Origin: VAZQ01 sp963744275
GTDB taxonomy: Bacteria; Pseudomonadota; Alphaproteobacteria; Rhizobiales; Xanthobacteraceae
Direction of reading: 5' to 3'
Assembly (NCBI GenBank): GCA_963744275.1
Contig: CAVUSX010000015.1
Location: 186,001-250,000 of the forward strand
DNA length: 64,000 nt
The notes below the pieces were generated by a model that searched no databases, was not told the DNA's origin, and was given only the letters and a program-made list of their open reading frames with translations. Of this stretch, positions 8,089-17,686 are shown piece after piece (the stretch's first letter is position 1; each line of letters opens with the position of its first letter). Made by a program: the position numbers and the translations under genes.

Positions 8089-8211
8089 GATGGGTTAGGC
8101 GCCGTAGAGCCTTGATGTGGAATCTCCGTGCTCAATGGCGCCGTAACCCATCAACTGAGTTTCAATCGCGATGGGAGTCGGTGGGTTTCGCAAGGGCTCA
8201 ACCCACCCTAC
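8085..8211. repeat. Palindromic intergenic repeat (GTAGGaTGGGTTagGCG type)
   Basis: This stretch begins GTAGGATGGGTTAGGCG and ends with the inverted form GCTCAACCCACCCTAC. Internal segments 'CGTAACCCATC' and 'GTGGGTTTCGC' repeat the theme. It looks like a non-coding REP or MITE-like element of a type common in Bradyrhizobium relatives. It provides the stop codon of queD and fills the gap to hemF. Confidence 0.7.
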
Positions 8212-8226
8212 AAGAGAGATGGCCGC

Positions 8227-9114
8227 ATGGACGCCGGAACGCTGGAAGCCCGCAAGAGCCGTGTCCGCGCCTGGTTCGAATCGCTGCGCGACGACATCTG
8301 CGCGGCGTTCGAGGCGCTGGAGGACGGATTGCCGGCGAATGCGCCGCGCACCACGCAAACGGCCGGGCGTTTCGTGCGCACCCCCTGGGCGCGCACCGAT
8401 CCCTCCGGGGCGCCCGGCGGCGGCGGCGTCATGTCCATGCTCAACGGGCGCGTGTTCGAGAAGGTCGGGGTGCACGTGTCGACCGTGTTCGGCGAGTTCG
8501 CGCCCGAGTTCCGCAAGGATATTCCGGGCGCCGATGCCGATCCGCGGTTCTGGGCGTCGGGCATCTCGCTCATCGCCCATCTGCACAATCCCAATGTGCC
8601 GGCGGTGCATATGAACACCCGCTTCGTGGTGACCACCAAGGCGTGGTTCGGCGGCGGCGCCGATCTCACGCCGGTGCTCGATCGGCGGCGCAATCAGGAC
8701 GACCCCGACACGCGCGCGTTTCACGCCGCCATGCAGGCGGCCTGCGACGCCCACGCGGCGCCCTACGCCAAGTACAAGCAATGGTGCGACGACTATTTCT
8801 ATCTCAAGCACCGGGCGGAAATGCGCGGCATCGGCGGCATCTTCTACGACTATCTCGACGGCGGCGACTGGGAGGGCGACTTCGCCTTCACGCAGGCCGT
8901 GGGCCGCGCCTTCCGCGACGTCTATCCGCAGCTCGTGCGCCGCAATTTCAGCGCGCCCTGGAGCGAGGCCGACCGCGAGGAGCAGCTCATCCGGCGCGGC
9001 CGTTATGTCGAGTTCAACCTGCTCTACGACCGCGGCACCATCTTCGGGCTCAAGACCGGCGGCAATGTCGAGTCGATCCTCTCCTCGCTGCCGCCGGTGG
9101 TGAAATGGCCGTGA
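8227..9114 (+). CDS. hemF: Oxygen-dependent coproporphyrinogen III oxidase
   Basis: This enzyme decarboxylates coproporphyrinogen III to protoporphyrinogen IX with oxygen (haem biosynthesis, cytosol). It has 295 residues from the ATG at 8227, which has GAGAGATGGCC upstream. Conserved blocks are 'GGGGVMSMLNGRVFEKVGV', 'VPAVHMNTRFV', 'WFGGGADLTP', 'YFYLKHRAEMRGIGGIFYD' and 'YVEFNLLYDRGTIFGL'. An open frame upstream of 8227 runs back into the palindromic repeat and is not part of the protein. Confidence 0.96.
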   Translation: MDAGTLEARKSRVRAWFESLRDDICAAFEALEDGLPANAPRTTQTAGRFVRTPWARTDPSGAPGGGGVMSMLNGRVFEKVGVHVSTVFGEFAPEFRKDIPGADADPRFWASGISLIAHLHNPNVPAVHMNTRFVVTTKAWFGGGADLTPVLDRRRNQDDPDTRAFHAAMQAACDAHAAPYAKYKQWCDDYFYLKHRAEMRGIGGIFYDYLDGGDWEGDFAFTQAVGRAFRDVYPQLVRRNFSAPWSEADREEQLIRRGRYVEFNLLYDRGTIFGLKTGGNVESILSSLPPVVKWP

Positions 9115-9128
9115 GGGGCTGGACCGCT

Positions 9129-9200
9129 GTAGCCCGCATGGAGCGACAGCGTAATGCGGGACGGTCGGCCCGGATTTCGCTATCGCTTCATCCAGGCTAC
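9129..9200. repeat. Short palindromic repeat (GTAGCCCG...GGCTAC)
   Basis: An imperfect inverted repeat beginning GTAGCCCGCATGGAGCGA and ending CATCCAGGCTAC, just past the hemF stop. A second member is at 51725-51784. It may also serve as a transcription barrier between hemF and the convergent gene. Confidence 0.65.
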
Positions 9201-9211
9201 GGACGCAAGGC

Positions 9212-9463
9212 TCAATCGGCGCTCGGCAGCCGGCGCACGGTGAACTCGATGCGGTCCCCCGGCAGCACGCGCCAAGTCTCGATCTCGGTCTGATAGGCCG
9301 CCTTGGGGAAGCGCGCGAACAGCTCGCGCGCCATCGCGCGCGCCTCCTCGCGCGGCAGCGCGAAGGTCTCGCGCCGGAACGCGTCCGAACGTGCGCCCGT
9401 GCGCTTGGCGATCAGCGCGCCGGAACGGCGGGCGATGTCGGCGGGACGGCGAGCTCGATTCAT
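9212..9463 (-). CDS. Small conserved-looking hypothetical protein
   Basis: An 83-residue, Arg/Ala-rich protein ('AMARELFARFPKAAYQTEIETWRVLPGDRIEFTVRRL'). It has no signal peptide, membrane segment or recognised motif. The mixed helix-strand pattern and ATG start are plausible for a real gene. It lies between convergent hemF and the CCA-transferase operon. I cannot assign a function, and a spurious frame is possible. Confidence 0.5.
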   Translation of the reverse strand: MNRARRPADIARRSGALIAKRTGARSDAFRRETFALPREEARAMARELFARFPKAAYQTEIETWRVLPGDRIEFTVRRLPSAD

Positions 9464-9566
9464 GGGTTACCTCGAGCGCAACTTAACACCGCATGCGACG
9501 CGAGGCGAGTTCGATCTGCGCGCGGCCTATCCGCACGCAAAGTCCAAACCGACTGCAATCCGTCGC

Positions 9567-10817
9567 TTAACCCGCGACCGCGCGCTTGGCGGCGGCGTCC
9601 GCGATCGCCGCGATGTCGGCGGCTTCGGTGGGAAAATCCGCCGCGATCCACACCTCCTCGGCGGCCCGCAGCACCGCTCCCAGCGCCGGCCCCTTGGCGA
9701 TGCCGCGGCGCACGAAGTCGGCGGCCTTGAGCGGGAAATCCGGCGCCGTCCAGCGTTCGGGCAGCCGCGCGAGCTCGAACCAGTCCGTGTCGGCGACGCC
9801 GGCGGGCGAACGCGTCCAGGCCAGCAGGACCCGGTCGGTGAAGCGCTCGCGGCCCAGCCGGTAGAGCGTGGGGCGCCCGTCCTGCTCGGCGTTGGCGGCC
9901 GAGACGCGCCACCATCCGTCGCCCATCGAATGCAGACGTTCGTGCTCCGCATTGGCGAGCCGAAGCCGCTCGCGCAGCCGGTCCGCATCCTCGACGGTGA
10001 ACAGAGCGAGCGCGCCCAGCCGCCGCACCGGATCGGCGGGCAGCCCCAGCGCCACCTCGATCTTGGCCATGTTGCTCAAGCTCGCCAAGAGCGGCACGCC
10101 GGCCAGCACCGCGAGCAGCAGGCCGGCTTCGCTCATGACCGCCAGCACCGGCACCGCATGGGCCGCCACCATCAGCTTGAACATCTCCATCCGCACCCGC
10201 TCGCGCGACAACCGGTCGAGATGCGCTCGCGCCGCGATGCAGGCCGCCAGGGCGGCCGGATCGGGCGCGCCCTGCCCGTAGGCGGCATGAAAGCGGAAGA
10301 ACCGCAGGATGCGCAGATGGTCCTCGGCGATGCGCGTCGCCGGCTCGCCGATGAAGCGCACGCGCCGCGCCGCGAGATCGTCGAGGCCGCCGACATAATC
10401 GAAGATCGTGCCGGCGCGGTCGACCGAGAGCGCGTTCATGGTGAAGTCGCGGCGCTCGGCATCGCGCCGCCAATCGCGCCCGAACGCGACCTTGGCGCGG
10501 CGCCCGTCGGTCTCGACGTCCTCGCGCAAGGTGGTCACCTCGTGCGGGCGGCCTTCGGCCACCACCGTGATGGTGCCGTGCTCGATGCCGGTCGGCACCG
10601 CCTTGAAGCCCGCCGCCTCGACCCGGGCGATCACCTCGCCGGGCGTGGCGGTGGTGGCGATGTCGACATCGCCCAAGGGCTCCGCCAGCAGCGTATTGCG
10701 GACCGCGCCGCCGACCACGCGCGCCTCCTCGCCGTCGCGATCGAGCACCCCCAGCAGCTTCGCGAGCGCGCCGTCGCGCAGCCACTCGGCGTCCAGCCGG
10801 TGCCGCACCGGGGTCAT
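9567..10817 (-). CDS. cca: CCA tRNA nucleotidyltransferase / poly(A) polymerase family
   Basis: A 416-residue class II nucleotidyltransferase that would add or repair the CCA end of tRNAs, or possibly polyadenylate RNA. The head domain shows 'ARVVGGAVRNTLL', the catalytic 'GDVDIATTATP', and 'RDFTMNALSVD'. The RNA-binding neck follows with 'EDHLRILRFFRF'. The ATG at 10817 overlaps the stop of DUF6111 by ATGA, which fixes the start. An apparent larger frame joining it to the upstream NUDIX gene results from a frame break and is not a real fusion. Confidence 0.92.
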   Translation of the reverse strand: MTPVRHRLDAEWLRDGALAKLLGVLDRDGEEARVVGGAVRNTLLAEPLGDVDIATTATPGEVIARVEAAGFKAVPTGIEHGTITVVAEGRPHEVTTLREDVETDGRRAKVAFGRDWRRDAERRDFTMNALSVDRAGTIFDYVGGLDDLAARRVRFIGEPATRIAEDHLRILRFFRFHAAYGQGAPDPAALAACIAARAHLDRLSRERVRMEMFKLMVAAHAVPVLAVMSEAGLLLAVLAGVPLLASLSNMAKIEVALGLPADPVRRLGALALFTVEDADRLRERLRLANAEHERLHSMGDGWWRVSAANAEQDGRPTLYRLGRERFTDRVLLAWTRSPAGVADTDWFELARLPERWTAPDFPLKAADFVRRGIAKGPALGAVLRAAEEVWIAADFPTEAADIAAIADAAAKRAVAG

Positions 10818-11077
10818 TTGGTCACTCCCGGCCGCAGCCTGCCGTCGTCGACATGCGCCGGCACATAGGTCGAGCCGGCCGGCGCGCCGCCGAACTCGGC
10901 CAGCATGACGAAGCTGCCCACCATCAGGCACAGGGCGGCGATCAGCAACCAGGCCAGGCGCGCCGGCGACCAGGCGGAAGGATCGAGCACGCCCGCGCGG
11001 GTCCCCCACAGAAAGACCGCATAGACCACGAACGGGACCAGGAACAGCGCCACCTCGGTGAAGACCGGACGGATCAT
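10814..11077 (-). CDS. DUF6111-family small membrane protein
   Basis: An 87-residue protein with two predicted membrane helices ('VALFLVPFVVYAVFLWGT' and 'LAWLLIAALCLMVGSFVML') and a short polar tail ending 'YVPAHVDDGRLRPG'. This matches the small alphaproteobacterial protein found between NUDIX and CCA-transferase genes. It overlaps cca by ATGA and follows the NUDIX gene closely. The function is unknown; location is probably the inner membrane. Confidence 0.85.
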   Translation of the reverse strand: MIRPVFTEVALFLVPFVVYAVFLWGTRAGVLDPSAWSPARLAWLLIAALCLMVGSFVMLAEFGGAPAGSTYVPAHVDDGRLRPGVTK

Positions 11078-11101
11078 GCGGGCAATTCCCTGGTTCCAAA
11101 G

Positions 11102-11768
11102 TCAGCCGAGATAGAATTCGTTCGTAGAGGTTGCGCAGGATACCGGCGGTCACGCCCCAAATGTAGCGCTCGCCGAACGGCATGGCGTAGTAGCGGCGGA
11201 TCACGCCGTTCCAGTCGCGGCTGTGCAGCGCGTGGTTCTGCGCGTCCATCAGGAAGGCAAGCGGCACCTCGAAGGCTTCGTCGACCTCCGCGTGGTTGAG
11301 CGTGAGCCGATGGCCGGGGTCGACACGCGCCACCGTCGGCAGGATGCGAAAGCCGCTGAAGGTCAGATAGAGATCGAGATGCCCGATCGGCTCGACCAGG
11401 CCGCGCGCGAGGCCGATCTCCTCCTGCGCCTCGCGCAGCGCGGCGGCGGCCGGCGAGGCATCGCTGGCCTCGATCTTGCCGCCCGGAAACGCGATCTGCC
11501 CGGCATGGCTCTCGAGCTCGGCATTGCGCAGCGTGAGCAGGACCGTGGGCTCCGCACGGTCGACGACGCCGACCAGAACGGCCGCCGGCCGCGTCGCCGC
11601 GACGCCGGCACGCTCCCACAGCGAGGGATCGAGATCGAGATCGCCGCGCGCGCCGGCGACCGTGTGATCGGTCAATGCCGGCGGGACCTCGAGCGTGAGC
11701 CGCGCCCGGGCGCGCTCGAAGAATTCACGGCCGGCCGCGCGCGCGCCGCTCGAGATGAGGCCGTCCAT
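11102..11768 (-). CDS. CoA pyrophosphatase (NUDIX), frame broken near the 3' end
   Basis: The protein shows the UPF0035/CoA signature 'RNAELESHAGQIAFPGG' running into the NUDIX box 'GGKIEASDASPAAAALREA' and 'QEEIGL'. The family hydrolyses coenzyme A to phosphopantetheine and 3',5'-ADP. The start ATG at 11768 overlaps the DUF1285 stop (TGATG). After 'GILRNLYER' (around 11117) the frame has no stop and runs on into cca. Removing one base gives a short tail ending 'LYERFYLG' with TGA at 11102, normal for the family, so one extra base is likely. Exact end uncertain. Confidence 0.82.
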
Positions 11769-12367
11769 CACGTAAGATCCTTCAAGCCGGCCGCCGGCTG
11801 CATGGCGAAAAATTCCCGTTCCGAGGCGACGCCGAACATGCGCTGTCCGCCGACGCTTCGCTCCTCACCGAGCTCCACCAGATCGTAGAACAGGGCCCGT
11901 GTCACCTTTGCCCACAAGTCCGCCCGTATGTGCAAGTACGGCTTGAGCCCACCCGTCTGCGGCTCCGGCTCGAACCGCAGCGCGTGCTGCGGCCCGCAGG
12001 CGACCCAATCGTCCACATTGGTGCGAAAATGCAAAACCCTTCCGCCCGCCCGCGTCTCGACCTCGAGCTCCACGGCCAGGAACGGCGCGTCGTCGACCAC
12101 AATTCCGCATTTCTCCACCGGGGTCACGAGAAAGTACTTGTCCCCTTCCCGCTTGAGGACCGAGGCGAACAGCTTCACCAGCGCCGGCCGGCCGATCGGC
12201 GTCTTGAGATAGTACCAGGTGCCGTCGGCGGCGATCCGCATGTCGAGATCGCCGCAGAACGGCGGGTTCCACAGGTGAACCGGCGGCGCACCCTTGGCGG
12301 CGATCCTGCCCACGCTGGCGGCGATCGCGTCGAGACCGCTGGTTCGTCCCTGCCCTTCCTTCGCCAT
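11768..12367 (-). CDS. DUF1285 domain-containing protein
   Basis: A 199-residue protein starting at the ATG at 12367 ('MAKEGQGRTSGLDAIAA'). DUF1285 features are visible: 'PPVHLWNPPFCGDLDMRI', 'GTWYYLKTPIGRPALVKLF' and 'RTNVDDWVACGPQHALRF'. The biochemical role is not known. It is the first gene of the operon DUF1285, CoA pyrophosphatase, DUF6111, cca, all linked by overlaps or short gaps. Its promoter should lie in the 510-base gap shared with divergent moxR. Confidence 0.9.
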   Translation of the reverse strand: MAKEGQGRTSGLDAIAASVGRIAAKGAPPVHLWNPPFCGDLDMRIAADGTWYYLKTPIGRPALVKLFASVLKREGDKYFLVTPVEKCGIVVDDAPFLAVELEVETRAGGRVLHFRTNVDDWVACGPQHALRFEPEPQTGGLKPYLHIRADLWAKVTRALFYDLVELGEERSVGGQRMFGVASEREFFAMQPAAGLKDLT

Positions 12368-12880
12368 TGTTTGCCGCGATCCTGGCTTCGCCCATCGAAA
12401 GCTCAGCTGTCCTCCCGCAGCCCTTAAGCTTGGCGAAGGACCGTAACGGCGCAAGGCCCATCACAAGGACGCGAGCGAGCCGAGACCGGAACCGAACCCC
12501 GAATCGCGCCGTCGCCTTTGGCCCGGACGGCGGGGCGCATGGCGGGATTGCATGAGGCGGCGGCACATCGGCCGTAATAATGGCCTATTCTGCGTCCCGG
12601 CGGCAGGATGCGGCCGTAAGCTCATGGATCGCAATGCTTTCGCGATCGCAATGCTTTGGCTTGAATATTGCAACTTTGACAGGACGATTTCGTGCGGAAA
12701 GTGCGTAATGCAGGATGTAAAAATGTCATATCGGCTCGGAATGTCGTATTGATAACGTCCATTGCCGGATTGCTCATTGCTACGACAAGGCGGACAATGA
12801 CGCAGGACGATAACGAATCCGGACCATGACGAATCCAACCACCAGACAGTCTGAACGCTAAACGGCAGGAGAGAGATGTG
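12368..12880. other. Divergent intergenic region upstream of DUF1285 and moxR
   Basis: About 510 bases without a convincing gene. The right half is visibly AT-richer than the surroundings and contains a close direct repeat at 12627-12657. A 66-codon frame at 12552-12752 has no ribosome-binding site or recognisable composition and is not called. The promoters of both divergent operons should lie here. Confidence 0.6.
12627..12657. repeat. Close direct repeat GATCGCAATGCTTT x2
   Basis: GATCGCAATGCTTT occurs at 12627-12640 and again at 12644-12657, separated by CGC, giving a 17-base periodicity. It sits in the AT-richer part of the moxR upstream region and could be a tandem regulator site. Confidence 0.6.
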
Positions 12881-13891
12881 ATGGCGGTAGCCGGCGGTGA
12901 GGTGATCGAGAAGCTCGACGACATGATCGTGCGCCAGGCGGAAGCGACCGGCGCGCAGGTGGCCGCCGCCAAGGATGCGATCGGCAGGGTGATCTTCGGG
13001 CAGGAGCGCGTGGTCGAGCAGGCCTTGATCACCGTGCTGTGCGGCGGACACGCGCTGCTGATCGGTCTTCCCGGCCTCGCCAAGACCAAGCTGATCGAGA
13101 CCATGGGCACCGTGCTGGGGCTCGACGCCCGCCGCATCCAGTTCACCCCCGACCTGATGCCCTCCGACATCGTGGGCAGCGAGGTGCTCGACGAGGGCGT
13201 CGGCGGCAAGCGCAGCTTCCGGTTCATCGGTGGCCCGATCTTCGCCCAGTTGCTGATGGCCGACGAGATCAACCGCGCCAGCCCGCGCACCCAATCGGCG
13301 CTGCTGCAGGCGATGCAGGAGCACCATGTGACGGTCGCCGGCAATCGTCACGACGTGCCGCATCCCTTCCACGTGCTGGCGACGCAAAACCCGATCGAGC
13401 AGGAAGGCACCTATCCGCTTCCCGAGGCGCAGCTCGACCGCTTCCTGATGCAGATCGACGTCGGCTATCCGGACCACGCCTCCGAGCGCAAGATCATCTT
13501 CGATACGACCGGAACCGAGGAGAGCAAGCCGAAGCCGACCATGACGGCCGACGAGCTCATTTCCGCGCAGCGGCTGGTGCGCCGCCTGCCGGTCGGCGAA
13601 TCGGTGGTGGAGGCGATCCTCAATCTGGTGCGCTCCGCCCGCCCGGGCCCCGAGACCGGCGAGATCGGCAAGCTGATCTCGTGGGGGCCGAGCCCACGTG
13701 CGAGCCAGGCCCTGATGCTGGTGGTGCGCGCCCGCGCGCTCTTGGACGGCCGGCTGTCGCCCTCGATCGACGACGTCATGGACATGGCCGAGCCGATCCT
13801 CAAGCACCGCATGGCGCTCACCTTCGCGGCGCGCGCCGACGGCGAGAGCATCGAAGGCGTGCTCGGCAAGCTCAAGACCCGCGTCGGATAG
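12881..13891 (+). CDS. MoxR-family AAA+ ATPase
   Basis: About 336 residues from the ATG at 12881 (AGGAGAGAG upstream). The N-terminal helices lead to Walker A 'GLPGLAKTKLIETM', Walker B 'LLMADEINR', sensor 1 'VLATQNPIEQEGTYPLPEAQ' and an arginine-finger region 'DRFLMQIDVGYP'. MoxR ATPases act as chaperones, usually with the VWA/DUF58 proteins encoded beside them. It is the first gene of a four-gene operon with DUF58, DUF4159 and a large membrane protein, a common set in alphaproteobacteria thought to act at the cell envelope. Confidence 0.94.
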   Translation: MAVAGGEVIEKLDDMIVRQAEATGAQVAAAKDAIGRVIFGQERVVEQALITVLCGGHALLIGLPGLAKTKLIETMGTVLGLDARRIQFTPDLMPSDIVGSEVLDEGVGGKRSFRFIGGPIFAQLLMADEINRASPRTQSALLQAMQEHHVTVAGNRHDVPHPFHVLATQNPIEQEGTYPLPEAQLDRFLMQIDVGYPDHASERKIIFDTTGTEESKPKPTMTADELISAQRLVRRLPVGESVVEAILNLVRSARPGPETGEIGKLISWGPSPRASQALMLVVRARALLDGRLSPSIDDVMDMAEPILKHRMALTFAARADGESIEGVLGKLKTRVG

Positions 13892-13895
13892 TCTG

Positions 13896-14855
13896 ATGGC
13901 GGCACCACGACGAGCGGCGAAGCACGAGATCAAGGCAACCCAGCAGGCCGGCGGTCAGGCCCGCTCGCTCGCGGAATCGATGCCGCGTCTCATCCTGGAG
14001 GCACGCCGCATCGCGGCGACCGTCATTCACGGGCTGCATGGCCGCCGGCGGGCCGGGCCGGGCGAGAATTTCTGGCAGTACCGCCGCTTCCTTTCGGGCG
14101 AGCCGGCGCGGCGCGTCGACTGGCGCCGCTCCGCCCGCGATGACCAGCTCTACGTGCGCGAGCAGGAATGGGAGGCCGCCCATACGGTGTGGATCTGGGC
14201 GGACCGCTCGCCCTCCATGGTCTTCACTTCGCCGCTGGCGCAGGAATCCAAGCTCGACCGCACCCTGGTGATCGGCTTCTCGCTCGCCGAGATCCTGGTG
14301 CAGGCCGGCGAGCGCGTCGGCATTCCGGGCCTGATGCGGCCGACCGGCAGCCGCAACGTGCTCGACAAGATGGCCAATGCGATCGTGCACGACGTGACCG
14401 AGCGCGCCAGCCTGCCGCCGTCCTTCGCCCCCTCGGGGCTGGCCGAGATCGTGGTCCTGTCGGACTTCTGGAGCCCGATCGCGGAGGTGCGGGCGACCCT
14501 CGCGCAGCTCTCCGTGACCGGCGCGCACGGCCACATCGTCCAGATCGTCGATCCGGCCGAGGAGACCTTTCCGTATTCCGGCCGCGTCGAGTTCGTCGAG
14601 CCCGAGGGCGGCGGCGAGATCACGGTCGGGCGCGCCGAGGCCTGGAAGAGCGAATATGAAGCCCGCGTCGCGCGCCACCGCGCCGAGATCAGGGCCGAGA
14701 CCGACCGGCTCGGATGGAGCTTCGCCATCCACCGCACCGACCATACCGCCACCGAGCTCATGCTCGCCTTGCACGCCCGCATGGGCGCCCCGCCCCCGGG
14801 CGCCGCCACCGGCGGGCGCTTGAGCACGCCGGGATATTCCGGGAGGCACGCATGA
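13896..14855 (+). CDS. DUF58 domain-containing protein
   Basis: A 319-residue protein four bases after moxR. The DUF58 core is visible: 'GPGENFWQYRRFLSGEPARRVDWRRSAR' split over residues 55-80, 'YVREQEWEAAHTVWIWADRSPSM' (the VWA-like Asp-x-Ser-x-Ser variant 'DRSPSM'), and 'EIVVLSDFWSP'. DUF58 proteins are the usual partners of MoxR ATPases. It overlaps the next gene by ATGA, so translation is coupled. Confidence 0.92.
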   Translation: MAAPRRAAKHEIKATQQAGGQARSLAESMPRLILEARRIAATVIHGLHGRRRAGPGENFWQYRRFLSGEPARRVDWRRSARDDQLYVREQEWEAAHTVWIWADRSPSMVFTSPLAQESKLDRTLVIGFSLAEILVQAGERVGIPGLMRPTGSRNVLDKMANAIVHDVTERASLPPSFAPSGLAEIVVLSDFWSPIAEVRATLAQLSVTGAHGHIVQIVDPAEETFPYSGRVEFVEPEGGGEITVGRAEAWKSEYEARVARHRAEIRAETDRLGWSFAIHRTDHTATELMLALHARMGAPPPGAATGGRLSTPGYSGRHA

Positions 14856-17672
14856 CGGGATTGCTCGGCCTGCCGCTCGCGTTCGCGGAGCCGCTGGTGC
14901 TGCTCGGCCTGTTGAGCCTGCCGATCCTGTGGTGGCTGTTGCGGCTCATTCCGCCGCAGCCGCGCCGCATCGATTTCGCGCCGACCCGGCTGTTGTTCGA
15001 TCTCACCCCCAAGGAGGAGACGCCGCGGCGCACGCCGTGGTGGCTCACGCTGCTGCGCTTGACGCTGGCCGCGCTGGTGATCATCGCGGCCGCCGGCCCG
15101 CTGTGGCATCCGCCGGTCGAGACCGCCGTCTCCAAGGCGCCGCTGGCGCTGATCATCGACGACGGCTATCCGGCGGCCGGCACCTGGGATGCGCGCATGC
15201 GCACCGCCGACGACCTGATGGCGCGGGCGCAGACCGATGATCGCGGCGTCGCCCTCATCCGCTTGTCGGACCCCACGCGCGACATCTCGCTCGAGACCCC
15301 GGCCGCCGCGCGCGTGCGGCTCAAGCAGATCAAGCCGCAACCCTATGCGGTCGAGCGCGCGGATGCGCTGCCGGCGCTCGGCCGCTTCCTCGACGCCACG
15401 CCCGACGCCGAGATCGTCTGGCTCTCCGACGGCGTCGATCTCGGCGGCGGCAAGGACTTCGTCGCCGCGCTCGGCCGGCTGACCGGCAGGCCGGCAGGTC
15501 ACCGTCATCGCCGGCGGGCTGGCGCCCGCGCATGCGTTGAGCTCCGCCGACAACACCGCCGGCGCCCTCACCGTCAAGGTGTTGCGCTCGGCGACCGGGA
15601 CGGCGGAAACCGGAACCGTGCGCGGCCTCGATCTCAAGGGCCTGCCGATCGCCGACGCCGCGTTCGCCTTCAAGCCCGAGGACACCGAGACCGAAGCCGA
15701 CCTCACGCTGCCGGTGGAGATCCGCAACGACATCGCCCGGCTCGAGATCAGCGCCGAGCACTCGGCCGGCGCGGTGGCGCTCCTCGACAAGCGCTGGCGC
15801 CGGCGCAGCGTCGGCGTCGTCACCGGATCGACCGCCGATACCGCCCAGCCGCTGCTCGCCCCGACCTACTATCTCACGCGCGCGCTCGCTCCCTTCGCGG
15901 ACGTGCGGATCGCGGATTCGGGCTCGGCCGTCCAGGCGATCACCCAGTTTCTCGACCAGCACCTGCCCATGATGATCCTGGCCGATGTCGGCAACGTCGC
16001 CGAGGTGCACGATCAGATCGCGCGCTGGATCGAGGACGGCGGCGTGCTGGTGCGCTTCGCCGGTCCCCGGCTGGCGGCCAGCGACGACGACCTCGTGCCG
16101 GTGCGGCTGCGGCGCGGCGGGCGCATCCTCGGCGGCAGCCTGTCCTGGGAGCAGCCCCAGCAGCTCGGCGCCTATTCGCACGACGGTCCGTTCTTCGACA
16201 TGACGGTGCCCAACGACGTCACGGTGAGCCGCCAGGTGCTGGCCGAGCCCGACGCCACGCTGACCGACCACACCTGGGCGACGCTCGCCGACGGCACCCC
16301 GCTGGTCACCGCCGAGCATCGCGGCAAGGGCCTGATCGTCCTGTTTCACGTCACCGCCGACACCCGCTGGTCGGATCTGCCGCTGTCGGGCGCGTTCGTC
16401 GACATGCTCAAGCGGATCGTGGCCCAGGCCGGCACCACCGCGGTCGCCGAAGGCAGCGCGAGCGGCAGTCGCGACACCCAGGAGCTGGTGCCTCCGAGCC
16501 ATGTGCTCGACGGCTTCGGCGTGCTCGTGCCGCCACCGCCGAGCGCGCGCCCGGTCCCGGCCGGATTTACCGGCCGTGCCACCCCCGACCACCCGCCCGG
16601 TTTCTATGGTCCACCTGAAGGATTGTTGGCCGTGAACACACTCGCGCCCGCCGACCAGCTTGCGCCCCTCGACGTCTCGGCCCTCAACGCGCACCTGGAG
16701 GAATACCGGGTGAGCGAGCCGCAGGACCTGCGCGGACCGGTCCTGCTGGTCGCGCTCGCGCTGCTCGCGCTCGACGCCTTGGTGGTGTTCTGGCTCGCCG
16801 GCGGGCTGCGGCGGATGAAGCTGCGGCGCGCGGTGGCCGCCGCGCTCGCGGCCTGCGCGATCTTCGGAACGGCGATGCTCGCGGCCCCGCCGGCGCGGGC
16901 GCAGGCCGGCACCGACGCGCCCTGGAAGGCGGCCCTGGAGACGCGCCTCGCCTACGTGGTCACCGGCAACGAGGAGGTCGACCGCATCAGCAAGGCCGGG
17001 CTGCAGGGCCTCACGCTGTTCCTGGCGCAGCGGACCGCGCTCGAAGCCGCCGAGCCGATCGGGCTCGATCCGGCCCGCGACGAGCTCGCCTTCTTTCCGT
17101 TGATCTATTGGCCGATCGTACCGAGCGCCCCCAAGCCTTCGGCCGAGGCGCTGCAGCATATCGACGCCTATATGAAGCAAGGCGGCACCGTGTTGTTCGA
17201 TACGCGCGACGCCATCGAAGCCCCGCCCGGCCCCGGCGGAGAGGCGCGCGCTCCCGGCATGCTGGCGCTGCGAAACATCCTGTCGTCCCTCGACATTCCC
17301 GAGCTCGAGCCGGTGTCGCGCGATCACGTCCTGACCAAGACGTTTTACCTCCTGAAGGATTTTCCGGGCCGCTTTACCACCGGCCAGCTGTGGGTCGAGG
17401 CGCTGCCGGCAGAAAGCGAAGACGACGAATCCAATCGCCCGGCGCGCGCCGGCGACGGCGTCTCCTCCATCATCATCACGTCGAATGACCTCGCCGGCGC
17501 CTGGGCGATGCGACCGGACGGCCAGGCCATGCTGCCCTTGACCGCGGGCGAGCCGCGGCAGCGTGAATTCGCCTTCCGGGCCGGCGTCAACATCGTGATG
17601 TACACGCTGACCGGCAACTACAAGGCCGATCAGGTCCATATTCCGGCGCTGCTCGAGCGGCTGGGACAGTAG
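14852..17672 (+). CDS. DUF4159 domain-containing membrane protein, frame broken near 15490
   Basis: A membrane protein of about 940 residues. The N-terminal part has two hydrophobic helices and a BatA-like start ('PLVLLGLLSLPILWWLLRLIPP', 'RRIDFAPTRLLF'), then a VWA-like region ('IDDGYPAAGTWDARMRTADDL'). After about 15490 the homologous frame moves ('QVTVIAGGLAPAHALSSADN'). Dropping one G in AGGCC restores a single frame. The C-terminal third, after a helix and 'AAPPARAQAG', is DUF4159 ('TLFLAQRTALEAAEPIGLDP', 'IDAYMKQGGTVLFDTRD'). It overlaps DUF58 by ATGA. Function is unknown; it is part of the MoxR envelope operon. Confidence 0.85.
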
Positions 17673-17686
17673 GAGACCAAATCCCG

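Noticed and set aside
8085..9200. Palindromic repeats as insertion sequences
   Set aside because: They are too short to encode a transposase and show no target-site duplications that I can see; they are called only as repeats.
9567..11771. An apparent 734-residue fusion of NUDIX hydrolase and CCA transferase
   Set aside because: The middle part is out-of-frame DUF6111 sequence, DUF6111 is intact in its own frame, and cca has its own ATGA-coupled start. The join is explained by one extra base near 11117.
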